64,000 nucleotides of DNA, from contig OZ026600.1 of the NCBI GenBank assembly GCA_964020085.1, positions 16,475,823 to 16,539,822 on the forward strand, in the 5' to 3' direction. This DNA comes from Micromussa lordhowensis. Taxonomy: Eukaryota; Cnidaria; Anthozoa; Scleractinia; Lobophylliidae. Below, piece by piece: positions 25,801-36,749 of this stretch (positions are counted from its first letter, which is position 1; every line of letters begins with the position of its first letter). The position numbers and the translations under genes were made by a program. A model generated the notes under the pieces. The model saw only the letters and a program-made list of their open reading frames with translations. It had not been told where the DNA came from and ran no database searches.

Positions 25801-28800
25801 TCTACAACTTAAGATGTATACTTTCAGTTTTAGTCTCCACCTGCTTTTTATTTTTGCCCTGTTTTACGAGAATGTACAAATTAATTTAATGAAAAAAATA
25901 TTTTACACTCTAGATCATAGAGTGGAAAACGTTTACACTGACTCCTGCATAATTCCTTAATGAATAAGGAGTCACTTCAAGACATGTGTTTGAATGTTTT
26001 TATCACTCGTCACCTTCTATTTCAGACTCTTATCTGCCATCGCCTTTTCCAAGACAAAGTTAATTTATGTGTATTACCTTTTGGGTGGCCATTTAATAGG
26101 GGTAAAACACAATAGAAAAATGGGACGACCAGATGGAGGCCACGGCCACTTAATAGAGGTGGCGAGTTTATAGGGGTTTTATTTACAGTATTTTACTGGC
26201 AATAGTTTCAGACTTTGATTACTGGCTGCTTAACAAGAGCTGGTCGCTTAAAAGGTGGCCGTTTAATAGAGGTTTGACTGTATGATGAATAATAACCTCA
26301 TCTTCAATGACAGCATAAGTTCAGTCCTCAAAATGCATTAAAAATATTAACATTCTCACCAGGATGGGCTGGGATGATACTTGATTCCACGTACTACAAA
26401 CACAGCTTGCACTGCATGGGACAAAAACATCAAGTTATAAGTATATTCATTGTTTAAGACACTCACTTAGCTTATAATACATAACTCGGTATAATAACAA
26501 ATTTGATGACTCCACTATTTGTATAAAAAGGGCCACAGGGCAGGAGGCTTAGTAGGTGCATTGGCTATTTAATTCAATAACTCAAATGTTAGAGCATATG
26601 CGTATCATATATGATTCAAATGATCTGACTCAATAGGAAGGAAATGACTATCCCTCTTCCTTGGTTGAGTAAAATAAGTGTTCCCTTGAACAAGGGCCCT
26701 CCTTCAAGATCACTCTACCGTAACAAAAAATCAGTGACAGCTCAAGAGAGAATGTGGAATAAAGAACCCATAGACCCTTTGCATAAATGGCGCCTAAATT
26801 TGAATAACAATGCTTGATACATCCTTAGCCTTGTGCTCATGTTTTCAGACAAAGGATTTTTCACATGCATGTGAGGCTAAGGATGTATAAGTATTGTTAT
26901 TCAAATTTAGGCGCCATTTATGCAAAGGATCTATTTACATTGCAAGGCACCCTAAACAATACAGCTTGAACCTGGAATCCAAAGCACCACTTATTACGCC
27001 ACTTTGAGTTGAATCTATCAGGTACATTTGTAAGCATTTATTAGCTTTAAAGTGTAGCGAGCAAATACATTTTTTTCAAAATATCTCAGAAGAAATTAAG
27101 ACTTTAACAGCAGAGTGCGAATCACCTACCATTGTTGGAGGCGACTTTAATGTGATTCTTGATGAGGTTTTAGACGGACGGGGAAGGAATCAAAAGAGAA
27201 AGGAGTCTGCTAAATATGTCGAAGAATTATGTGTAGAACACGATTTAATAGATATTTGGCGCATTCGCAATCCTTTAGAAGCAAGATTCACATGGCGCCA
27301 AAAAACTCCAATTATACAAAGGCGGCTAGATTACTGGCTGGTTAGCGATTGTTTACAAATCGATATTGACACTGTCGATATTACAACGGCAATCAAATCA
27401 GATCATTCCGCAATAACTCTTGGTATGAATGGTTTGGATAAAAGTGTGCGAGGACCTTCCTTTTGGAAATTCAACTCCAATCTTGTGAATGACCCTGATT
27501 ACTGTCAACTCATTAGCGAAAATTATAACGTTTGGTTAGAGGAATTTAACGAGGTTCTGGATAAACGTGTCCTGTGGGATTTAATTAAATATAGGATACG
27601 TCAGTGTACTATTAAGTATAGTAAAACTAAGGCTCGTCAAAGAAAAGAAAAATTGCAGGAGGTTGAGGAATGTATAAAAGAATGTTCACATAAATGTGAC
27701 AAGGATCCCTCTCAGCAAAACCTTGAACAATTAGAATCTCTCCAGGCAGAATACGAGAACTTGTACGACTTTATTACACAGGGAGCTATCATACGTTCTC
27801 GTGCAACTTGGTACGAAATGGGGGAGAGAAATAACAAATACTTTCTCAATCTTGAAAATTCCAATAAAAAGAAAACCAGCGTAAGGAAAATTTTTACAAG
27901 TAAGGGAACTTTAATACACGACCCGAAAAAAATTATGAATGAATTAGAATCTTACTACTCGAATCTTTATGCTAAAAATAGTTACACAAATTCTGTTACT
28001 ATATCTGCATTTATTAAGGACTCAAATCAAATTCCAAAATTATCCGAAAATCTGAGGAACATCTGTGAGGGAAAATTAGGATATGGAGAGTGTTATAATG
28101 TGCTGCACACTTTTCAGAAGAATAAATCTCCAGGAAATGACGGTCTCACCGTAGAGTTTTATATTGCTTTCTGGCCTTTAATTGGATCATTGCTAGTCGA
28201 CAGTTTAAATTATGCCTTTGAGCATGGTGAACTCTCTAATTCACAGAAACAGGCTATTATAACCTTAATTGAGAAAAAAGGGAAGGACAAAAGATTGATA
28301 AAAAACTGGCGCCCAATATCCCTTACCAATATGGATGCGAAAATAGCTTCGAAAGCTCTAGCGAAGCGTATGGAAAATACCCTTCCTGAGATTATCCACT
28401 TCAATCAGAATGCGTTCGTTAAAGGAAGAACGATTTTTGATGCGATTAGGACAATAGAAGATGTAGTAGAGCATACTAAACAGAAAGGATTGTCCGGAAT
28501 TCTACTTGCCGTTGACTTTGAGAAAGCTTTTGACACTTTGAATTTCAATTATTTAATAAGGATACTACATGAATTCAATTTCGGACCAAGCTTCATCCAG
28601 TGGATACGCGTGTTATATGAAAACGTTTCAAGTTGTGTGTTGAACAATGGCTTCTCAACAGGACCTTTCTCTTTAGGAAGAGGTGTAAGACAAGGCGACC
28701 CTCTCTCTCCTTATTTGTTTATAATTGCTTTAGAAGTCTTGGCGATTAGGATAAGAAACGATAATACCATTCAAGGCTTTAAATTCGGTGAAGAAAATGT

Positions 28801-31800
28801 AAAGCTTAATTTATTTGCTGACGATATGACATGTTTCCTGAGTGACAAAGGATCCTATATTACCCTATTTCGCCTCCTCGAAGATTTTGGAGAGTGTTCG
28901 GGGTTGAAAGTCAACCATGAGAAGACGGAAGCCTTAGTATTTGGTGACAGTTCTCTATGGGAAGATGTATCTAATATGTACACCCTTCGTAATGTTATAA
29001 AAATTCTAGGAGTCTATTTTGGTGGTAATGGAAAGGAGAGGGACGACTTAAATTATAGGGAAACTTTAAAGTCAATTAAGAAATCTTTAAATTTATGGAA
29101 GTGGAGAGGGTTGTCGCTTTTGGGGAGGATACAGATAGTTAAAACCTTCGCCATTCCTAAACTTATGTTTAGAGCATCAGCCATACCTATCTCTAGAGAA
29201 CTTTTAAAGAATGCTGATTCTATTTTCTACAGTTTCATTTGAAATGGCAAAGACAAAGTTAAAAGAAATGTCCTCACTGCCACCATAGAGAATGGTGGTC
29301 TAAATATGCTTGACATTGACTCAATGGTTCATACAAAGCGTGTTCTCTGCTTAAAGAAATATTTAGAAGATTATCCTAGTCCTTGGAAGTTTTTTCTCGA
29401 TGAGCGACTGTCATCTGTTGGTGGAAAGTTTGTACTTCACTGTAATCTTGATTCTACTAAATTACCCGTGATGTTGCCGCCTTTCTATAAACAGTGCTTT
29501 GATGCCTGGTCTGATTTGAACAACAAAGTACCGCTTTCGTTTCAAGAGATTGTGAATGAAATTATATGGAACAACAAGTGTCTTTGTGTTGATAAAAAAT
29601 CAGTCTTTAGAAGGGATCTTTTTTCCATTGGCCTACTGAAAATAGGAGACCTACTTTCGTGTAACAATATAACAACATTTAGCTTTACGAATCTACTGCT
29701 CAACTCTGAGCAAAGTTTTTTCGTGATGAGCATCATTGACTCCATTCCAACCCATTGGCGCACAATAATAAAAGATTCTTCGTCTCTTCCAATAATTTCT
29801 CCAGTCTTAGATGTTCCTAGCATCATTATCGATGGAAATCCTCTCACATTTTCTGATGTCTCTTCCAAACAAATTTATCGCCAGTTCCTGGCGAAGAAGC
29901 AGGGATTACCTACCGCTCAAAAGAAATTGTCTGACAAGTACCCACACTCAGCCATAGATTGGGAGAAAGTCTATTCCCTATCTTTCAGATCGTCTATGGA
30001 ATCAAAACTGAGAGAATTTCAATATAAAATTTTAAATTGTATTGTTTTCACAAATGAAAAACTCTTTCGTTTTGGTATTATGCAGTCACCACTATGTACT
30101 TTCTGCCAAAAAGAGGACGAATCCATCGAGCATCTACTCTTTTCTTGTAAGGAATCTTGTGAATTTTGGAAACATGTATTGTCCTGGCTCCGGAAAAATG
30201 ACATTGATGTTGGTGAACTGAAGGAGGCTGATTTGATCTTTGGGAAGTTTGACATTCAAGATGACTTTATTTTAATCAACCACATTCTTTTATTAGGTAA
30301 ATACTATATCTACTCTCGAAAATGCCAGAATGCTAAACCTTCCCTCAAAGGTTTTATTGCTAAAATGAAGCGAATATATTCTATTGAACTCCATATTGCC
30401 AGGAAAGGAGACAAACTATCTTTTCATTTAAAGAAATGGAATAAGTTAATTAGTGTTGTAGCTAATGGAAGTATATAAATGTATTATGGTGAGTTTGTAT
30501 TATGCCTTTTTTGTTTCTAAGTAGCCCTTTCTGTAGTGCCTTATGTTTTGTAGTGTAATGTTAGTGTAATGCACTAATGTTTTGTAGTGCCTTATGTAAT
30601 TTTTTATCTTCTTATTTTTTCTTTAGTCGTATGCATGTATCTTATTTTGTTTGTGTGTTTGCAAATTCAATAAAAAAAAAACCATGCTCCTAAAAAAAAA
30701 AAAAGAAAAAAAAAAAAAAGCATTTATTAGCTTTAAGCCTGTGAAATTTCCACTTTCATATTTTGCAATATCAAAAATGTTTGATATTTCTTTCCACAGA
30801 TTAGTTCCCGGTTGTGTTTCTTCTTAATTTATCAGCCTATTTATTTATTTTTTTATTATTTTCTATCATTACGTGAGGCACATTGACTTCGTACCATACA
30901 AGTCCTTATTATTATTATAATTATTTATTATCCATTTATCATCATCATCATCATCATCATCATTACTATTATTATTATTATTATTACCTGCACAGATCAA
31001 TGGGGGGAAGATAAGACAAGATGTGAAGCAGACAATCAAACGAAAGCTTCAGGACAGGACATAAATCAGTTATTTTGATTTTGACTTTTAGGGCATTTGG
31101 GTTTTCCACAAGTGAACAGTGCTGCGAATGAAAAGACAAGAAACCACTTGATTTACTTCAATCCATGAAACAAAGAAGCACAGTAGCACAGTGTGAAGTA
31201 CAGCAAAGTCAACTAATCTATTAATAATAGACATTACTACTCAATGACGCCTGATTTGTCTGATTTGATTTGTTTCACCACACAGTTTTTTTATTAGAAT
31301 AATATACTAATGTGTGTTTAATTACGTGTGACTGAGCTTATCTCAGGTTTGATTGCCATGTATCATCTGGGGTCCAAAAAGCATTAACGCAGGGAGACTT
31401 TTGTGCTAGTCACAGCCTTGTAGCACGCACAGGAAATAGTTCGCCCAGATTGTTTACCCACCCTCCCTCCTATGGGAGCATTAATGGCCTTTTTGTGGGC
31501 TGTGTGCTGGTTAATAAAGCCCTTTTATTCCCCCTAACAGGTGTGCCATGTGATCTTTTAGTTTGTATTTTCCCAGAATTAATTTTGGTTTGCACTCATG
31601 ACCAATTAGCCGATATATCATCAACACCACAAGATCCAATTAGTAAGAGAAACACGTTGTTTCGATAACAAGTTTTGAAGTTAACAAGTCTTTGTAAACC
31701 TCTTTAAAGTGAAAAAGTCAGTGTAAGTTATATTCCACTGATCAGTTTTAAAAAGGCACCAACAAGAAAGAAAGCATCAAAGTGCATGCAGTTGAATGAG

Positions 31801-34800
31801 CTGGTTCAAGTGTCCAATTACAGGTATCCAGTAAAGGTTTGGACAGATGTAATTGGCCACTCACTTGATCGCAAACCAATTTTGTGACAAATAGCTGCAT
31901 AGAGAACCAATCAGAATTGAGAATTCAGTGTTCCGTCTTCTCTCATTATTTCCCACCTTTCCATTTCATTTACGTTTTGTGTATCTTCCTATTGTAATGT
32001 ATTAAAAAGAAGAACATTTGTTATTAGATTATGATAGACTGACATGCCTAGACTAGCGCTAGCTATCTGCAGGCCAGGCCAATTGTAACAAATTGAATGT
32101 AAATTGACAAACCAATATATACACTGTAAAGAATTTTGCTATAAAAATGATTGCTAGGTTTCACTCATGCATTTACTACTCTGCAAGTAAATGTATTTTA
32201 AATGAATTAAAACTCACTGTGCAAATGTAGTTGTCTTTATGTTTCTTGATTTCAGTTGGTGTAGACAGAAACACACATTCTGGGTGAAAGAAGCACTTGC
32301 AGTTTGTGCACTGTAGTGATGGTCTGGCATTATTACGATTTGGACAATATCTTGTACATATCACCAACGTAGACCATCTACATAAGGAATAAAATCATTA
32401 AGTCCTATGCTAAGCAGCAAAGAAGAAGAGTGGAAACAACTTTGTACTCTGATTCGAGCAACAGATGCGCAGATGAACAAGGGAAAAATAACTTGTCCAC
32501 TGAAATAGCAATCCTTCATGAACCCAATACAACAGAACCATGAATTGTAGCACTGTAGAATTGAAAACAGTTATTAAAGCTGGCAATTTAAGCTGCAATC
32601 CAGCGATATCCGCCCTGATGTCTGCAACTAGCTGCACAAGGCAACAGTTAAAATAGCAGACAAAAAGACACAAGAGTGCAATCCAGGCAAAGCTGGAACT
32701 GCCACCTGTCATCACCATATGCACGACATTAAAACCACTACCTAAAGGCACCAATCAACTTTGCTTGTGCTCTACGTTGTTTCCAAGGTGTCCAGAATAA
32801 TAAATGTCTTGTTTTATACTAGCATACATTTAGGTCTTCGTACTGATTTCAACAGTTCGCTTGTTTGCCAAAATAGACCCACAAAATAATGCATATTAAA
32901 TGTAACATACATGTAAGCTCATAGCTTACTTGGATTTTCTCCATGGTTCCTGTGTTGCCATGACTGACATGGTGCGAGAAATCTAAAATTTAAAATAAAC
33001 ATAGAGGTACTTAATACAATGCCATGCTACAAATGTCCATAAAATTTGCTTTGATTTTAAAATAATTTCTATTTACAAGGCTAACAAAGTTAAAAAGGTT
33101 CACAAAGGATTGCTTTTTAACCTTTTTAGCATTGTAAATAGAAATGATTTCATACCATTAATGTTTTCAAATTATCTGAAGTACAGCACATTATTTACTG
33201 GAAACTTCCCCAGAACTTTGCTCCCATTCTGGGATTTCTTAAAATTTTTGTGCTGGTGGAAAGTTGTGCTCAATGGAAATAAGGATGTCATACCTCTCTG
33301 TCTCCTCCACCAACTAGAACATGACTGTCAAAAGAAAACCAATCTGGAGACAAATAACAGATCTTCTCTGCTCTCACTGGTGAAATGAAAAATCCATCAA
33401 TCAGTGAAAATATTTCTTTCATATAATAAATTAAGAAGTACACAGGGGAGGTAACATTAAATAGTTTATCTGTTAACCATTAATTCATTAAGCAATCCTG
33501 TATAAAATTAAATGTGTACTTACAATATTTTTCTACATCGGCTCGGCAATTCTACAAAAGATGATAATTATAGAGAGAATGTTATAAACCTTTTTTCACA
33601 CATTCAACATCTGAAGACTGGCATTGAGAAGAAAATAATTTTCTGAAACTCAAACAACCATAACTTTAGTTACTTTCCCTTCGGTCCTTCCCTTAATCAG
33701 CATTTAAGGCTAACCACATGACTATAATTGAACTTTTATCAACAAACTTGTATCAAAATGAAAAACAGAAACATTTTTTACCAGTGTCTTTCCACAGGGT
33801 GTTATGTAAATGACATCACTATTTCTGCCAGATCCTATATACCTATAAATAATCTCCCGCTGCCATCCTGGGAAGAAAAAGGATGGTTTTAGAGGTTCAG
33901 CTACTAAATAGCTTCTTGTCGAGGTGAAAGTGATAGTTAGCATACTTATTTCTTTAAATTCTAATGTCCTTTCTACATATACATCATTGATTTTTTGTTC
34001 CATATTGTTATGTGCACAAGTGGCTGAACAGTTTGTTTTCTGGGAAGGCTAATCTCTTGTTATTTGCTACCAGTTGGCACTGTATATGGGTTCCATCCAT
34101 TTAGGTGCAAATCCTCCCTTAGTTTCATTACAACTAACCTGACCTGACTTCACCTAACTTGTTCATTGGTGTAGCCTTACCATAGTCAAAAGGTTTCTGC
34201 ATCTGTGGTATACTGAGTAACACAGGACTGTCATCTCCTGCTCAAAACGTAAAATAAAATATCATGATCAAGTCCAAGTTCATTAGCCTACACTTTCTCA
34301 GATAATTTTTCAAATCCTTATTTTGCTACCCGGTCAAAAAATGCCAAAATTTAGCAAAACATGGTATGCTTAGTCTTGTATTATATGCCTCAGTGCCTAG
34401 GAGAAGGAGAAGAGAGACGAATGCCTCATCCTTGGGTGGTGGCCATCTTGAATAATGAAACTTTTATTCAAGAGGGTTCCATCAAGTCCCTCGTGACCTT
34501 ACATGGTCCTTGAGATACAACTTCTTTGGTAAATCCAAAGGGAATAAATAAGCTTTATGCATAATCCACCATTAATAAAGGTATATATGCATTGACTCTG
34601 AAGAAACTTCAGCATGTTTATTTAAAAATCATTAGTAATTAGTAATTATCAGTAAATTATAATTTTGTAATAATTGAAGGGCTTCCTGCAAAAAGGGCGT
34701 ATATCGCTTTTTTAGCGGATTTTTTCATTTTCTGCAGGATCAAGCAAATTTTTGGCAGACTGACTTGTGTTGACATGAAAAACATTGTTCCGTAATTGAT

Positions 34801-36673
34801 TTTGTTGGTTTGTGCTTCGTTTTCGAGAAATAACGTATGCAAAAAACTCAGTCTTTGAAAAACAAAGAACAAAAGAAACCTTTTGTTTCATAAAAGCCGC
34901 GAGCCGTGTCCGACGCCTGCGCTACTTACAGCTCGCGGCTTCGCATATCACGCTCGCACACTCATGTTGATTTCCGTTCTTCCTTCCGTTTTTCTCTACG
35001 AATTTTTTAGCAAAAGAGGGACCGCTCGCAGTCTACGACAATAAGCGATCGCAGAGATGCTCTTTTGACTTACAGCAGAGCAAACTGTTGACTTCGTGAA
35101 GCCTTCAAGGTTAGGGTTCTGTCCCCTGATCCCAGAAGTTCGAAACACTGCAAATCATGCAGAGCACATTTTGGTTCTTTAAAACGTGCTGGTGACTTAC
35201 AGGTTTATCAAGGCTTTATGATGCCTCTCAACCACCAGGCAGGCATGCAAGGTACTTTAAAACAAGGCTTAAAATATTAGTTGACAGAGCTCTAAGGCAG
35301 CATGCACTATTTCCTTTTGACGCTCGATCAATTCACGTGTTGTGTTTCACGTCACAATAACTGATGTAAACAATCCGTTCCCAGATTTCCGCTCGTGTGC
35401 TATTTTCCCTTGACTCAAAAGAAAGTGCAGCTAAGATTCTGTGGGATTTGATTTTGACTTCGCACACTCTCAACAGTCTGTCTGCTAGATAGGTGCTAAA
35501 AGATCTCCAAAAGATGGCGCTTAGAAGACTGAGTTTTTTGCATACGTTATTTCTCGAAAACGAAGCGCAAACCAACAAAATCAATTACGGAACAATGTTT
35601 CTCATGTCAACACAAGTCAGTCTGCCAAAAATTAGCTTGATCCTGCAGAAAATGAAAAAATCCGCTAAAAAGCGAAATACGCCCTTTTTGCAGGAAGCCC
35701 TTCAATTATAGTTATTATAATATATGTTTATGCAGATATTAGTAATAATTATTCGTAAGCCATTCATCATTAGATAATTATTACATTTTATATATATTAT
35801 ATTTTATAATTTTTGACAATCCCGTTCCCAGAGGCCACAATTCACTGGGTTAGCACTATGAAATTGAGATCTATGGGAGAAATCCGAAGGTGAGCCAGCG
35901 TTGGTCAGAGTGATTACTCTGCCTCTCTGCATGTTGAGAAACTGTTATTGAAGTTTAACATATGTACACAATCAAACTGAACCAAGATTTTCTGGTTCTG
36001 GTATAGGACCTTTGGTCATTGCTGACTGAAAATGTAGGTGGCTCCGAGTACGAGATTGCCGGCATATATGAAACTTCTAAAAATTATCAAACAATAACAA
36101 AAGAAACTTCAGTGGAAACTTCAAAACGCCTTCAGAATAGAGATTACCCAACCTCGTTCCCAGGGTCCTCTCCTTCCCGGGAAGGAGAGGACCCTGGGAA
36201 CGAGGTTGGAGATTACCAACCTAGAACATTACTGTAGGAAAATGCCTGTCAGAGACAAACTTTTGATAGAAAAGCAGCACTAGTGCTGAAAATACTGCCC
36301 TTTGTAATGCAATACCACCAGATGTTGTGTAACCTACATGTAAAGGACACACTCATGGAAAAAGGGCACCTTATACAGAATCACCTCTGACTGAGAGAAA
36401 TCTTCAAGGCCCTCCCCACCTGATCTCATATCAAGGAAATCTGTAAAATGCTATCCTAGTAAAGGCTAAGCTGAAAAGGCTGTGAAGAACAAATTCATCT
36501 GCAAATTTGGAGCAGTCATGCAGGCCCATCAACACATTTTTTATTCTGCAGGAATTTATCAATTAACTTACATTTACGTTGCTTAGCTTAAACTGTGACC
36601 TGGGCAACTGCAAAAGTCTGTTGTAATATGTTAGCTTGCAAAACCTTGCTGTCTCATCAGGGAAACACATCAT
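19889..36673 (-). CDS. MBD/TAM - PHD finger - F-box - leucine-rich repeat protein (putative SCF adaptor)
   Basis: Exons in transcript order: 36673-36572 (putative first), 34237-34181, 33867-33782, 33551-33524, 33343-33294, 32982-32930, 32377-32218, 31121-30988, 26411-26360, 24426-24340, 23856-23708, 23156-23100, 22838-22682, 22219-22112, 21588-21488, 20975-20934, 20242-19889 (TGA). Phases agree at every junction from 34237 to 21488. The MBD/TAM domain spans 34181-33524 (PFDYGWQREIIYRYIG, SDVIYITPCGK). The PHD-like Cys/His finger starts in 32377-32218 (CTRYC, CTNCKCFFHPEC) and its last Cys pair, CTHC, crosses into the next exon. The F-box spans three exons (LSFDCLLHILSYLPPIDLC, VCSTWNQVSSQPIL, WRRVSL). 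LRR-like units follow (STLKWLDFG, TSLRCLQL, SNIEELEIGDC, TNLRCLRLE, LPSLRTLSV). By family knowledge the F-box would bind SKP1, the LRRs a substrate, and the MBD/PHD chromatin. Unresolved: exons between 36572 and 34237, and a one-base phase gap between 21488 and 20975. Confidence 0.85.
20525..20700 (+). repeat. tRNA-Ser/Leu-like SINE fragment
   Basis: It starts ggcagcgtggccgagtgg, an A-box like that of class II tRNAs, followed closely by gggttcagtcccgttc, a B-box-like word, with the anticodon arm deleted between them. The non-tRNA body that follows supports a SINE head inserted in the last intron of the F-box gene. Confidence 0.5.
21901..21953. repeat. 17-bp tandem repeat, 3 units
   Basis: Three copies of a 17-bp unit of the type gctatgctatcactatt run head to tail in an intron of the F-box gene; the first unit differs by one base. 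Confidence 0.75.
24174..24229. repeat. small hairpin
   Basis: gtaaggccata and tatggccttac are exact inverted copies flanking a stretch of about 35 bp in an intron. It is probably a foldback remnant. Confidence 0.5.
25385..25600. other. G/C-skewed intronic repeat-like stretch, no gene
   Basis: It contains mutually complementary words (ccctcgggggaaaaaggggtg, cacccctgccacccaggga, actcctgaggg) inside the large intron 24427-26359. Both strands have short ORFs that mirror each other. It looks like a decayed element, not a gene. Confidence 0.4.
26772..26932. repeat. foldback element with about 45-bp near-perfect arms
   Basis: The left arm includes ttgcataaatggcgccta and continues to ccttagcc; the right arm is its reverse complement, ending atgcaaaggatct at 26932. 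The whole is a hairpin of about 161 bp with a loop of roughly 40-50 bp. It lies in the same intron as the LINE, about 120 bp before its 5' target-site copy. Confidence 0.8.
27051..30717 (+). mobile_element. 5'-truncated L1-type non-LTR retrotransposon (LINE)
   Basis: The element is bounded by a 19-bp target-site duplication AAGCATTTATTAGCTTTAA (27032-27050 and 30718-30736; the two leading A's could be tail). It ends in AATAAA-like and A-rich sequence (30665-30717). It begins mid-ORF2, inside the endonuclease domain, so it is 5'-truncated by incomplete reverse transcription. It lies antisense in the intron that separates the second and first parts of the F-box, so it is compatible with host splicing. 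There is no ORF1. Confidence 0.93.
27053..30478 (+). pseudogene. LINE ORF2: AP endonuclease (C-terminal part) - reverse transcriptase - CCHC; one internal stop
   Basis: One frame runs from the truncation point to 30478, broken only by TGA at 29240-29242. Endonuclease motifs are TIVGGDFNVILDEV and SDHSAITL (27110-27420). The reverse transcriptase runs from SPGNDGLTVEFY (about 28127) through LAVDFEKAFDTLN and GVRQGDPLSPYLF to the catalytic FADD (about 28817). A C-terminal zinc knuckle, CTFCQKEDESIEHLLFSC, lies near 30097-30150. The stop falls exactly where L1-type proteins have FIWN, so TGG to TGA is the likely lesion. The truncated start and the stop make it non-autonomous today. The rest of the frame is intact, which suggests a young insertion. 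Confidence 0.9.
30905..30987. repeat. trinucleotide microsatellite (ATC)n/(ATT)n touching an exon donor
   Basis: Runs of atc and att repeats end at 30987. The next base is the last base of the first F-box exon (30988-31121, - strand), so the intron begins gtaataataataat and its donor site is part of the repeat. Confidence 0.85.
34673..35711. mobile_element. 1-kb foldback element with about 200-bp inverted arms
   Basis: The left arm (about 34673-34860) contains ttgaagggcttcctgcaaaa, cattttctgcaggatcaag and tttctcgaaaacg-type words. The right arm (about 35515-35711) is the near-perfect reverse complement. The centre (34880-35500) is unique, more GC-rich and non-coding. It sits between the putative first exon and the next recognised exon of the F-box gene. 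No target-site duplication could be fixed. Confidence 0.8.
36149..36208. repeat. 60-bp perfect palindrome without spacer
   Basis: The arm caacctcgttcccagggtcc (then ctctccttccc) at 36149-36178 is followed directly by its exact reverse complement at 36179-36208. The flanks repeat agattacc on both sides (36141 and 36210), hinting at an inserted or duplicated unit. Confidence 0.9.
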
Positions 36674-36729
36674 CTTGTCATAGTTAAAATACTTTGGAAC
36701 ACAGTTGTGATGATGTGTAGTTCAAATGC

Positions 36730-36746
36730 ACTTCCGGTGACGTAAG
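36730..36746 (-). promoter_or_regulatory. ETS/CRE-like composite site at candidate promoter of the F-box gene
   Basis: The reverse strand reads CTTACGTCACCGGAAGT, joining a CRE-like TACGTCA to an ETS-like CCGGAAGT. It lies 57 bp upstream of the first ATG of the putative first exon (36673). Such pairs are common in housekeeping TATA-less promoters; promoter activity here is inference. Confidence 0.55.
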
Positions 36747-36749
36747 CAC

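Noticed and set aside
29306..30478. Separate 390-codon gene after the LINE reverse transcriptase
   Set aside because: It is the same frame as the reverse transcriptase, continued after a single TGA, and carries the LINE's C-terminal zinc knuckle.
32410..32754. 114-codon - strand hydrophobic ORF between two exons of the F-box gene
   Set aside because: Exon phases join correctly without it, it has no recognised domain, and it includes an A/T-rich low-complexity end.
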